Source: JBKCUI01 sp052161625
Lineage (GTDB): Bacteria; Planctomycetota; Planctomycetia; Pirellulales; Pirellulaceae
Strand: one strand, 5' to 3'
DNA length: 64,000 nt
Assembly: GCA_052161625.1 (NCBI GenBank)
Contig: CP197412.1
This document shows, one piece after another, positions 16,099-24,212 of this stretch. Under the pieces are notes generated by a model that was not told the origin of the DNA, did no database searches, and was given only the letters and a program-made list of their open reading frames with translations. Position 1 is the stretch's first letter. Each line of letters opens with the position of its first letter. The position numbers and the translations under genes were made by a program.

Positions 16099-18099
16099 AT
16101 GCCACCAACAAGCCAAGGAACGGCGCCCAAATGGTCGACCGCTGCGCAGTGCCCCATCTGCGAATCTGTTAGGAAATGCGCGATCTCTGCCGACGGTCGT
16201 CGCGCGTTGTGCTGGCGAGTTAAATCTCAACATCAAATTCAAAACGGTTCATTCCTTCACTTCCTGGATGAAGGCTATTTACAATCACTCCCGAAGAGGA
16301 CTGTTTCAAGCAAGCCACCGAAGGACGAAAAGCCCTTCCTCCAGGATTTCCGAACCTGGCTTGACGCTAGCAAGGAATCGAGTCGCAAGCCTTCTCTTCA
16401 ACAATGGGTTGAGAAGCGAGGCGTCACTATGAAATCACTTCGTAGGCTCGGAGCGATCGCATATAGCCGACCTGATTACCTTTTGATCCCGGAGAGGCGA
16501 GAAGACGGGCTCGTTGTCGGTATTGAGAATCGATTTTGGGAACCGATCAAAGAGTCAGACGGTTCAGAAACTCGGTTTAAGTTTCGTCACAAGAGGGGTT
16601 TTAAGTTCTCCGACTCCTGGGAACAGAACGCACTGGGAGCCCTGATTATTGTCGAAGGCGGATTCGATACGTGCGCGGCGATGGATGCCGGCTTCGCTGC
16701 GATCGGCCGACCATCACGGCTTTGCAATTTCGACAAAGTTCACGCACACGTTAAAGGGTTCGAGGGATCGGTTTTTCTCCTTTGCGAAAACGATGCACAA
16801 GGCGAGGAACAAAAACAGATTCGACAAGACGTCAAACGCAAAGCGAGCGAGCTGGAAGAGGCAACTGGGAGAAGGGTTTTTGTTGCGAGCCCACCGAAGG
16901 AGCATAACGACTTCGCCGATTGGTGGTTTGCGCTGACCGGAGGCGAAGGGTTCAAGCTTACGCCGGCCGATCGCCGAAAGATCGGGGCCGACATGCTGCA
17001 GCATCTTTACGACGACTCACTAGCGGAAGCGATCGCGAGGAATAAAGACGAAGCGGAGATAATCTCCGATCGCATTCTTATTGAAGCTGAGCTAGCGAGA
17101 GCGGAGCGACAAAGCACCGTTGAAGGAGATCTTGATTACTCACATCAAGATAGTTGCGCATTCCATCGACTATTCACGAAGCATGACACCCAAGAGGACT
17201 CGGCGTCGAATGTCTATGGTAGCCTTCTCGCTGCTACCCTGGCTTGCAAGTCTTGGAGTTGTGATAGCTGCGCTCGTCGGATCCTCGGCTTCGAATGGTC
17301 GCGAGCATTGATCCTCGGATTTGCTCAAGCGGTTCGGATCACCAAGAAAGTTTTCGCGTCGTTGGACTCTGCGGAAAAGGAGATCGAGAGAGGCAAAGGC
17401 CTAGGTAACTTGTGGTCTCTTTTCAGTGAGGATAGCGAGGACGGGAAATGTTTTGTTCTCTTCACAAGTGGCGAGATTAAAGGCCGGGCTGACGATGTTT
17501 TTAGTATCTGCGATTCGATGGAGGAATTCCGGCGGCTTGCTACATCTCTCAAGCACCATGTTTCAATGGTCGACCGACAGGCACCTAGGCCGATTCGAAC
17601 CTGTAAGGGACTGCGAAGGACTCCCGAAGTAACCATTGAAGATTGGCAACGGAAAATCGATTCGATCATCGAGAAGACGCAAACGTTGTATTCGGGGGTT
17701 CTTTCCGTTTCACAATGCAGCGAATTAAAGAAGATGGCGAAGGAGTCTCCGACCGATCGCGATTATCTGATTTCGCAGCGAAACGGGGTTCATTTCGCAT
17801 TTTCAAATTTTGCGTTTGAGGGGCTTCATCTTGTTAAAGAGAGATCACGTTCAGATTTCGCATTTGCAATCAAAGACTTAGACGAAGTTCAAGCTTCGGG
17901 GCGATGGAGAGCCCAACACACACAAGGTTGGAGCATCACCGACAAGATCGTCACCCCTGAGCAATTGAAAGCGACAGCGAGGCGGCTTGGCCTTCGCACT
18001 GAGTCAGTAGAGACCGGGCCGACTACATCCATGGTTGAATGCGAAAGGATGCGAGAGCTACCAACCAATATCGAAAGGGTCCTCGAGGCACTGGAATAA
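16099..18099 (+). CDS. TOPRIM primase-like replication protein
   Basis: 666 residues. The N-terminal zinc finger has Cys18, Cys21, Cys27 and Cys38 (CPICESVRKCAI then ALCWR). A TOPRIM-type core follows: LIIVEGGFD (residues 182-190) with FLLCENDAQG (227-236), and HNDFADWW (269-276). This resembles the DnaG/phage primase fold that makes RNA primers. The C-terminal half has a second Cys cluster CKSWSCDSC (383-391) and no helicase Walker motif that I can see, so the element may borrow a host or helper helicase. The best reading is the element's own replication initiator/primase, comparable with the pri gene of satellites. Confidence 0.72.
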   Translation: MPPTSQGTAPKWSTAAQCPICESVRKCAISADGRRALCWRVKSQHQIQNGSFLHFLDEGYLQSLPKRTVSSKPPKDEKPFLQDFRTWLDASKESSRKPSLQQWVEKRGVTMKSLRRLGAIAYSRPDYLLIPERREDGLVVGIENRFWEPIKESDGSETRFKFRHKRGFKFSDSWEQNALGALIIVEGGFDTCAAMDAGFAAIGRPSRLCNFDKVHAHVKGFEGSVFLLCENDAQGEEQKQIRQDVKRKASELEEATGRRVFVASPPKEHNDFADWWFALTGGEGFKLTPADRRKIGADMLQHLYDDSLAEAIARNKDEAEIISDRILIEAELARAERQSTVEGDLDYSHQDSCAFHRLFTKHDTQEDSASNVYGSLLAATLACKSWSCDSCARRILGFEWSRALILGFAQAVRITKKVFASLDSAEKEIERGKGLGNLWSLFSEDSEDGKCFVLFTSGEIKGRADDVFSICDSMEEFRRLATSLKHHVSMVDRQAPRPIRTCKGLRRTPEVTIEDWQRKIDSIIEKTQTLYSGVLSVSQCSELKKMAKESPTDRDYLISQRNGVHFAFSNFAFEGLHLVKERSRSDFAFAIKDLDEVQASGRWRAQHTQGWSITDKIVTPEQLKATARRLGLRTESVETGPTTSMVECERMRELPTNIERVLEALE

Positions 18100-18160
18100 G
18101 CCCCTCTCCGCCAGTGGACTCTTCCCCCACCAGGCTAGCCAATCACTACAAGGAACAACC

Positions 18161-18544
18161 ATGGCCACCAAGCAAACTCACCACCACCCAAGCGAGTCGA
18201 TTACCCTTCCAGAAGGTTACACCCTGGATCGGTTCGGCTTCCTTGTTCGACCACAAGACGCCGCCGGGATGCCGACGACACGCGGGACCCTCGAGGCGAT
18301 GCGGGCCGTTCGATCGCTTCGGAAGGTTAAGGCATGCAAGATATCTGCTATGCGGTTGAAGAGACTTCTTCGCGATGCCGGCGAGATGGGACACGTTCCG
18401 TTGGGTGAGTTCCTTTGCGGGCTCGCTCTTTGCGGTTTCGATGTCCGGCCGAAGCCGTTCTCCCGCGATGCTCTTGTTAACGTATCGACTCGATCGATTC
18501 ACGATTTGGAGTTGAAGCGAGATCAAAGGTTTGGGAGATGCTAA
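18161..18544 (+). CDS. Hypothetical protein of mobile element
   Basis: 127 residues from ATG 18161, preceded by AAGGAA. The middle is basic (RSLRKVKACKISAMRLKRLL). No family recognised. A degenerate copy of the GCCCCTCTCC...GCTAGC element repeat lies at 18099-18139, just upstream. The end overlaps the next start by seven bases, implying coupling. Confidence 0.55.
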   Translation: MATKQTHHHPSESITLPEGYTLDRFGFLVRPQDAAGMPTTRGTLEAMRAVRSLRKVKACKISAMRLKRLLRDAGEMGHVPLGEFLCGLALCGFDVRPKPFSRDALVNVSTRSIHDLELKRDQRFGRC

Positions 18545-18873
18545 GCATGGTGGATCCAGGAGAACGATTCGAAGAGAACATCGGGAGAGCTATAAAGCTG
18601 ATGCGGATCATCCTGCGGCAAGGCCGCTTCACCGATGAGGAGCGAGCGAGGCGACAATCGATCCTTGATGAGTTGCTTCTCGCGCTGGACGACTGGAGCC
18701 GACTGGATCTTCCTATCGAAGGGATGTCTCGGGAAAGACTACTCCAGCACGAAGCTGATGTCCTGGAAGCCGGGGAAAGGGTCCGAGCTGCCGTAGACCG
18801 CTGTAAGGATTTTGTGATGCAGACGAATCGAACCGGTGGCTACAATGGCGAGCGATCGGGCGGCGAGTCCTAG
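18538..18873 (+). CDS. Hypothetical small helical protein
   Basis: 111 residues, mostly helical with charged pairs (GRFTDEERARRQSILDELLL). No family recognised. It starts within the last codons of the previous gene, so it is likely co-translated with it. ATG 18547 is a possible alternative start. Confidence 0.5.
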   Translation: MLSMVDPGERFEENIGRAIKLMRIILRQGRFTDEERARRQSILDELLLALDDWSRLDLPIEGMSRERLLQHEADVLEAGERVRAAVDRCKDFVMQTNRTGGYNGERSGGES

Positions 18874-18911
18874 CGATCACACCACACACACCAAGAGGGA
18901 GACACAACAAG

Positions 18912-19166
18912 ATGGCAAGACCACGCGAGCCGTTAGACCTGAGCACCTATCGAAACCGGTTCGCCGATCGGTTGGTTAAGCTGCGAGCAAAAAACAAGAT
19001 GCTCGCGGAAGATGTCGTAGCTGAGCTGCACGCGAGAGGAGTCCCGTTTTCGAAAGCTGCTTTGTTTCGACTGGAGGCCGGAAAGTCTAGCCCTGACCTG
19101 GATATCATTCCCGAACTAGCTGCAGTTTACGGGGTAACCCCTCGGTTACTTTTTCCCGAAAAGTAG
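18912..19166 (+). CDS. Xre/Cro-CI-like helix-turn-helix regulator
   Basis: 84 residues with a Cro/CI-type HTH: FADRLVKLRAKNKMLAEDVV, then FSKAALFRLEAGKSSPDLDI, then LAAVYGVTPRLLF. It is well formed and of normal size, preceded by GGGAG. In satellites and temperate elements such a protein is often the master repressor (Stl-like) or a Cro-like switch. Its operator has not been identified. Confidence 0.8.
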   Translation: MARPREPLDLSTYRNRFADRLVKLRAKNKMLAEDVVAELHARGVPFSKAALFRLEAGKSSPDLDIIPELAAVYGVTPRLLFPEK

Positions 19167-19228
19167 AAAATCGGTTGTTGCGAAAATCGAAATAACTGTA
19201 TAATGCCACGCACAGGAGGCCGAAGCCG

Positions 19229-19708
19229 ATGAAGACCGAAACCAAGCAAGAAGACCGACAACACTGGATTGCATGCTACCAAGCTGCATCCCCGGCGGTT
19301 GCGATGCTTGAGTTTCGCGCCCCTTCGGTTTGCTTCTGTCGTCGGGTTGGAGATGGGACCTATACCGCGATCGCCAAAAGCATCTATACGGAGTTTTTTA
19401 CTCTTCAGCAAATGGAGGCTATTTCGCTTGCTGGATGGGTTGGGGCTCGCATGCAAGAAGGATTCCTAGACGATGAAACGATACACCCTAAGGACCTGCT
19501 TTGCATGTTCACAAGGCCTGCTCCTGCTGTATGTCAATTGTTCGGCTGGGGCTGGCTCGCAAAAGCTTCCCATCGTCGAATTGATCGAGCGTTCCAATTC
19601 ACCTTCGACACGTTGTTGGGCAATTGGGACATTGTTGGAAAGACCGCCGAGATATTGAAGAAGAAGCAATTCCACTTCCTGGACTGCATACCCGGCGGCA
19701 AGTGTTAA
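19229..19708 (+). CDS. Hypothetical protein of mobile element
   Basis: 159 residues with no recognised family. A helical C-terminal half follows a Cys-containing segment (APSVCFCRRVGD). ATG 19229 is preceded by AGGAGG at 19214-19219 (CACAGGAGGCCG). It lies between the Xre-like regulator and the M41-like gene. Confidence 0.55.
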   Translation: MKTETKQEDRQHWIACYQAASPAVAMLEFRAPSVCFCRRVGDGTYTAIAKSIYTEFFTLQQMEAISLAGWVGARMQEGFLDDETIHPKDLLCMFTRPAPAVCQLFGWGWLAKASHRRIDRAFQFTFDTLLGNWDIVGKTAEILKKKQFHFLDCIPGGKC

Positions 19709-19815
19709 TGGGCCGTTGAAATTGGATTCATATAAAACAACTGCGCTACCGGTACGCACTTACTGAGTGTACTGGGGCGAATGTTAATAAACGAACTTCA
19801 TGAGTTGGGGAAGTC

Positions 19816-20325
19816 ATGGGCACAAACAAAACTTGTAAAAACTCTTCTCTTGATGAAGATGCAATAACAACCGCATGCACACACGAAGCGGGGCACTGTG
19901 TTATGCGGTGGGCTAGAACCGGGGTTGTTACCGACTCGATTGTATACCCTGACGGTTCGGGCTGTTCTTTTGCGAGCGAGTCACGCATTCGTTTGGAAGA
20001 TAATGTTTTGATTTCGCTTGCTGGAATAGCTGCTGAAACAGGTTGCGGACTCTTGAAAATTGATCTGCAACGATCGATGTTTGCCGACCTGGACTACACT
20101 AGGTCGGTCCTCAGTGCAAACGACGCATTGCGAATAAAGGTTTCTGAACGGCTTGAGTGCGAAACCATAGCGGTTGAAGAAGCTTTGCAGTACTGGTTTG
20201 GTAGAGCATGCGAATCCCTTTCTCCATGGTTCGGCTTGGTAGAGTTGGTTTCCGGGATACTCGAATCCAACGTGGGCCATGTAGTTACAGGAAACTACCT
20301 TGAGTCAATTGGAGTGTTTGAATGA
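19816..20325 (+). CDS. Stand-alone M41 (FtsH peptidase)-like protein
   Basis: 169 residues with the zinc-protease motif HEAGH (residues 23-27), followed by SLAGIAAE (67-74), as in the peptidase domain of FtsH. A possible third ligand is Asp91 or Asp93 in FADLDYTRSV. There is no AAA ATPase domain and no membrane segment, so it would be a soluble, isolated peptidase, or an inactive relative. The target is unknown; degradation of a regulator during induction is one possibility. Confidence 0.62.
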   Translation: MGTNKTCKNSSLDEDAITTACTHEAGHCVMRWARTGVVTDSIVYPDGSGCSFASESRIRLEDNVLISLAGIAAETGCGLLKIDLQRSMFADLDYTRSVLSANDALRIKVSERLECETIAVEEALQYWFGRACESLSPWFGLVELVSGILESNVGHVVTGNYLESIGVFE

Positions 20326-20534
20326 GCACACAGCAACAAAACCCAAAGTTCTATGTCGATGTCCAGGCGTCTTTCCGTCTCAATGCGATCTTGCCCGCAT
20401 CCAGCGAGGCAGACGCGGCAGAGAGATTTGTCAAGCAATTAAACAAGCTGCTTGGATGCGAGATATCGGTTACCGATGTCTACACGTCCCCGAATGTTTC
20501 GCTCCCATGCTTCGACGATGAAGAGGATGAATAA
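20322..20534 (+). CDS. Small hypothetical protein upstream of integrase
   Basis: 70 residues with an acidic tail (FDDEEDE). It overlaps the previous stop by four bases (ATGA) and ends two bases before the integrase start, so it sits in one translational unit with both. No family recognised; the small size and position are compatible with an accessory recombination factor. Confidence 0.55.
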   Translation: MSTQQQNPKFYVDVQASFRLNAILPASSEADAAERFVKQLNKLLGCEISVTDVYTSPNVSLPCFDDEEDE

Positions 20535-20536
20535 CC

Positions 20537-21904
20537 ATGGCGTCACTCGTTACACCAAAGCAATCGCCCAAGCATCGATGGGTTCAGTTTTATTCCCCAT
20601 GCGGCCGGCGGAAGACGTTGCGACTCGGCGAGTCAAACGACTTGGACGGTTCGAAGCATGTTCGCCTAGTCGAAGCGTTGCTCGCATCGATCATCACCGG
20701 GAGATCGATCGAACCACGCTATGCGGTCATGATCGGGGATCTGAAGCCGGAGATCCGGGAGCGGTACATTCGCTGCGGACTCATTAGCGCTGAAGCTGGG
20801 GAAGAGGGCCCTGGGAGGAAGGCTACCCAAGTTTCGACCCTCGGCGAGTACTTGGAACAATTCGTTCAAGGCCGGAAGCTGGATATCAAAGAATCCTCCC
20901 AAGTCGCATTCAACCACACACGCAAGAGGCTGGAGGAGTACTTCGGCAAGTCGAAGCCGATGCGGGACATTACCGCGGTGGATGCTCGCGCGTTCCGAAC
21001 CTGGCTTGCCGGCACCAACAAGCGGGACAAGGTGAAGAAGGGCGAGGAGAAGAAAGGCCTTTCGCACAACACCATTCGCCGCCGGATGGGATTTTGCAAA
21101 CAAGTCTTCTCGGAGGCTGTCTCCGATGGGATCGTTGATCGAAACCCGTTCGAAAGGTTGCCGGCTTCGGTTCGATCGAACAAAGACCGCCAAGAGTATG
21201 TTTCCATGGCGACCTTTTCGAAGGTCCTGCGAGCTGCTCCCAATGCTCGTTGGCGTTCGCTCTTGGTACTGGCTCGGCTGGGAGCACTTCGGATCCCCTC
21301 GGAGGCCGCCAAGCTTGAATGGGCTCACGTTGATTTCGAGGCCAAGAGAATTCACGTTGTGGGATCGAGCAAGACCGAGCGACACGCGAAGCGAGAGGTT
21401 CGAACCGTCCCTATGCTTCCGGAGATCGAAAAGGAGTTGCTCGCCTGGCACATGGAGGGACCTTCTGGCGAATTTGTATTCCCTGGTCTGACCGGCGAGA
21501 CGAATCTTAGAACGACACTCGAGAAGATCATCAAGAAGGCGAAGGTACTTCAATGGCCGAAGCTATGGCAGAACCTACGCGCGAGCGGATCGACCGACTT
21601 TGCCCGTTCGCTACCTGGACACGTTGCGGCGGCGATCTGCGGACACACGGAACAGATTGCGAAGGAGCATTACTGGCAAGTCACCGAGAGCGACTTGGAT
21701 GCAGTCATCGAAAGAGCCCGACAACCCGAAGCGATACCCGAAGCTGAAACCGGTGTAAACGGGATGAAAGGGGAGGAAGCGTATACAGAAATCCCTGGGA
21801 ATTCGCACCATTCCCAATGTTTATGTAGGCCCCAAGTGGACGATATTGGACTCGAACCAACGACCCCCACGATGTCAACGTGGTGCTCTAACCAACTGAG
21901 CTAA
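20537..21904 (+). CDS. Tyrosine recombinase (integrase) whose C-terminus crosses attR and tRNA-Val
   Basis: 455 residues. An N-terminal SAM-like core-binding domain (about 98-205) is followed by a catalytic domain with Arg252 (LGALRIPSE), Lys in the HAKREVR hairpin, QNLR at 345-348 (His of HxxR replaced by Gln, as is common in planctomycete members), His370 (ICGHTEQ) and Tyr379 (KEHYWQV). From residue 433 the gene reads through the attR core (QVDDIGLE), and the last 15 residues are translated from the antisense of tRNA-Val. It adjoins its own attachment site, as usual for tRNA integrases. The start ATG 20537 is two bases after the previous stop. Confidence 0.92.
   Translation: MASLVTPKQSPKHRWVQFYSPCGRRKTLRLGESNDLDGSKHVRLVEALLASIITGRSIEPRYAVMIGDLKPEIRERYIRCGLISAEAGEEGPGRKATQVSTLGEYLEQFVQGRKLDIKESSQVAFNHTRKRLEEYFGKSKPMRDITAVDARAFRTWLAGTNKRDKVKKGEEKKGLSHNTIRRRMGFCKQVFSEAVSDGIVDRNPFERLPASVRSNKDRQEYVSMATFSKVLRAAPNARWRSLLVLARLGALRIPSEAAKLEWAHVDFEAKRIHVVGSSKTERHAKREVRTVPMLPEIEKELLAWHMEGPSGEFVFPGLTGETNLRTTLEKIIKKAKVLQWPKLWQNLRASGSTDFARSLPGHVAAAICGHTEQIAKEHYWQVTESDLDAVIERARQPEAIPEAETGVNGMKGEEAYTEIPGNSHHSQCLCRPQVDDIGLEPTTPTMSTWCSNQLS
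21833..21856 (+). other. attR: right 24-bp attachment-site repeat within tRNA-Val
   Basis: Identical to 5770-5793 over 24 bases. It covers the 3' end and T-arm half of tRNA-Val, so integration leaves the tRNA gene intact on the right side. It lies inside the 3' end of the integrase reading frame. Confidence 0.92.
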
Positions 21905-21910
21905 CCGTCC
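21837..21910 (-). tRNA. tRNA-Val (anticodon GAC)
   Basis: The reverse strand folds as a full cloverleaf. Acceptor GGACGGT pairs with ATCGTCC (one G-T); D-arm GCTC/GAGC; anticodon arm CCACG/CGTGG with loop TTGACAT; T-arm GTTGG/CCAAT with loop TTCGAGT; discriminator A. The anticodon GAC decodes valine. CCA is not encoded. The gene is the integration target of the adjacent element. Confidence 0.95.
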
Positions 21911-22773
21911 TTTTGTCCCCGCATTCTCTAAATCGGCTCGCAAATGTCAAGAGCACGATACGGATAGTTGCGAGAAGCGAGAAGCGAGAAGCGAGAAGCG
22001 AGGGGCATGGAGCATGGAGCATGGAGCATGGAGCAGGGGGCAGGGAGCAGGTGGGGAGTGGGGAGTGGGGAGCAGCCGGTCTTCGCCAGGCGTTTCGAGA
22101 GAGAGAGAAACAGTCGAGGACGACTGTTCAACATTGGCCAACGGCCATAAACACCGTAGCCTAGGGCAACGCGTGCTCGGTCCCGTACTGGAATCATGTT
22201 GGCGCGAGGAGCTCCAGTCTTGTGTATGGCCTTCAGCCAACAAAACCAGGTGTGGGATTTGAGACCTGGGGTGTTTCGCCAGGCTATGTTGTGCAAGCCC
22301 TTCAGGCAAAAGAATCCGTCGAGACGACGGATCTACATTGGGAAACCGTCGAGACGACGCTTCTACACCCCGTACAGCAGTGGTCCTCGACTGCTTCCCC
22401 CGTATTCACACTACCGGCCCATCGATCGCCCCTTTTGCCGTCGAATCAACCGGTTGCACCAAGAACTCCGTTCGGAGAATGATGGGTGAACGGCCGTGAA
22501 TATCTGCAAAACTCGCGAGTCACTCTGTAGATTTTCCCTTGCGCAGAAACAATCGAGGACGACTGTTCGACGCATGCCCCCTGCCCCCTGCCCCCTGCTC
22601 CATGCTCCATGCTCCCTGCTCCTCGCCACTCGCCACTCTTGACTTCATCGGGCGGGTATGCTCTTCTTGTTCGCGCTTTGTCTAAGCGCACCTTAGCAAC
22701 GCCGATTCCCTAGTTTTCCATACGAAACCGACGAAGCCGAAGGTCTCTTCTGTCCCCGCATCCACGGATTCCC
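21911..22773. repeat. Repeat-rich intergenic region, no gene
   Basis: It holds 7-base arrays at 21971-22075 and about 22574-22638, AGGA-loop hairpins near 22110-22132 and 22548-22571, two CGTCGAGACGACG-type hairpins (about 22316-22356), a TCCT-loop hairpin near 22374-22402, and a roughly 120-bp block (22200-22327) that reappears inverted at about 27910-28035. Small open frames here are repeat translations. Confidence 0.75.
21971..22075. repeat. Degenerate heptanucleotide tandem array
   Basis: Seven-base units drift along the array: CGAGAAG four times, CGAGGGG, CATGGAG several times, then CAGGGAG/GTGGGGA-like units. It lies just past tRNA-Val. Related arrays occur at 22574-22638, 37237-37348, 38446-38495 and 44775-44827. 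Confidence 0.75.
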
Positions 22774-24126
22774 ATGTCATCTGCCTGTTCGCTGTTGCCT
22801 GACCACCAACGTGTCGTCATCACCGGACTGGGAGTGGTTTCCCCGCTCGGCCGCGACCTGGAGTCCTTCTGGCAAAATCTTTCCGCGGGTGTTTGTGGGA
22901 TCTCCCAACTGGATTGCCTTCCCCATGACAGCCAAACCGCTCGATTCGGTGGGCAAGCCAAATGCTTCACCGGCGATATCGGTGACTTTGGGCCCCTCGA
23001 CAAGGCCTTGCAACGGGCGATCAAAAAAAATCAAAAGGTGATGTGCCGGGAAATCGAGCTCGGCGTCGCCGCTTGCCAATTAGCTCTCCATCATAGCGGT
23101 CTGGCCGATCCCTCCCTCCGCCAGCCGGATCGAACAGGGATCGTCTTCGGCAGTGACTATATCCTCACGCGGCCGGAGGAGTTTGCCGACGGCGTGAAGG
23201 CTTGCATGGACGACCAGCACCATTTCCAAATGCCCCTTTGGCCCGGAACAGGACGCTTGCAAGTCAACCCTCTCTGGCTTTTGAAATATCTCCCCAATAT
23301 GCCCGCCAGCCATGTGGCGATCTATAACGATCTCCGTGGCCCTAGCAATTCGGTCACCATACGCGAAGCGAGCAGTGCGGCTTCGATCACGGAAGCGGTC
23401 GCGACGATCCGCCGAGGCTCTGCCGATGTCATGCTCGCCGGAGCGACCGGATCCCGCTTGGAGCCCTTGCGGGCCCTCCATTTCGCCACTTCCGAAAAAC
23501 TCGCAAACGACTCCGACCCAACCAAAATGTCGCGGCCATTCGGCAAAGACCGTAGCGGTGGGATCCTCGGCGAAGGTTCAGGGGCACTGGTCCTGGAATC
23601 GCTGGCACATGCCAAGGTCCGAGGGGCCAAGATCTGGGGCGAAATCATGGGGGGAGCCGGTTCCGCCGTCTGTGCGGAATTGCACGAAGCCAAAATCGAT
23701 AGCATCCGCATCGCGACTTCAAACGTTCTACGCAGCTTGATACGCAAGGCGGAGGCCGCGGGTGCGAAGCTCGCCCCAGACGCTTGGCATATCCATGCGT
23801 GCGGCAAGAGCGAGCCGGAGCACGACCGGTCGGAAGCACTCGGAATCATGGATTGCGTTGGCGAAACCGGCCCTGTGGTCACTACGGCCAAGAGCTATTT
23901 TGGCAATTTGGGGGCTGGCAGCGCGGCGGTGGAGATCGTCGCCAGCTGTTTAGCCTTGGAACATCAACAAATTTTTGGACTGATCGATCCCCAAAATGTC
24001 GATAGGGATTGCTCCATCCGACCTGCAACCGATGGCGCGCCATCGGGGGACTGGTTCGCTAGCCTTTCGTATTCCAGCCAAGGCCAAGCGGCAGGTGTTT
24101 GTATCCGACGTTACGTTTCGGCTTGA
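22774..24126 (+). CDS. Beta-ketoacyl synthase homologue with altered active site (KS/chain-length-factor-like)
   Basis: 450 residues with the thiolase fold of FabF-type enzymes: VVITGLGVVSPLG (residues 14-26), GSADVMLAG (215-223), GEGSGALVLE (267-276) and TTAKSYFGN (370-378). At the usual active-site Cys (TACxSG) the protein reads REASSA, placing Glu198 there. The first catalytic His is kept (His341 in IHACGKSEPEHD) but the second is Asn378. It therefore should not condense acyl groups normally. It may be a decarboxylating or structural partner like KSQ or chain-length factors. It lies upstream of rpmF and fabD, so a fatty-acid or polyketide-like context is plausible. Confident on fold, not on role. 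Confidence 0.82.
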   Translation: MSSACSLLPDHQRVVITGLGVVSPLGRDLESFWQNLSAGVCGISQLDCLPHDSQTARFGGQAKCFTGDIGDFGPLDKALQRAIKKNQKVMCREIELGVAACQLALHHSGLADPSLRQPDRTGIVFGSDYILTRPEEFADGVKACMDDQHHFQMPLWPGTGRLQVNPLWLLKYLPNMPASHVAIYNDLRGPSNSVTIREASSAASITEAVATIRRGSADVMLAGATGSRLEPLRALHFATSEKLANDSDPTKMSRPFGKDRSGGILGEGSGALVLESLAHAKVRGAKIWGEIMGGAGSAVCAELHEAKIDSIRIATSNVLRSLIRKAEAAGAKLAPDAWHIHACGKSEPEHDRSEALGIMDCVGETGPVVTTAKSYFGNLGAGSAAVEIVASCLALEHQQIFGLIDPQNVDRDCSIRPATDGAPSGDWFASLSYSSQGQAAGVCIRRYVSA

Positions 24127-24212
24127 CAGTCTTTCCGGGAGCTAGTACTCTTTTCGCTCCCAAAAATTCCTAAAAGCCCTTTGTTTTTGACGATTTTTGC
24201 TGAGTTTTCAAC

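Larger units (their letters stand above)
5770..21856. mobile_element. 16.1-kb tRNA-Val-integrated element (PICI-like satellite or reduced prophage)
   Basis: The element is bounded by the 24-bp direct repeat at 5770-5793 and 21833-21856. Left end, plus strand: a small unknown gene, CsrA, SIR2-like. Minus strand 8045-12812: structural-type genes. Plus strand 13521-21904: unknown gene, AlpA-like HTH, coiled-coil protein, TOPRIM primase-like protein, several small genes, Xre-like HTH, M41-like peptidase, integrase. The two arms diverge from an AT-rich palindromic region around 12.8-13.5 kb. No terminase, portal, major capsid or lysis gene is recognisable. Host-type AGGA-loop repeats are absent throughout. 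The gene set (integrase, AlpA, Xre, primase) matches the core of phage-inducible chromosomal islands, but this comparison rests on gene type, not on a search. Confidence 0.88.

Noticed and set aside
16007..16432. Plus-strand 141-residue frame overlapping the primase-like gene
   Set aside because: Although AAGAGGAG precedes an in-frame ATG at 16082, the translation has no conserved pattern and conflicts with the zinc-finger coding of the 16099 gene.
5770..21856. Complete temperate prophage
   Set aside because: No terminase, portal, major capsid, protease or lysis gene could be recognised in 16 kb, so the call was lowered to satellite-like or reduced element.
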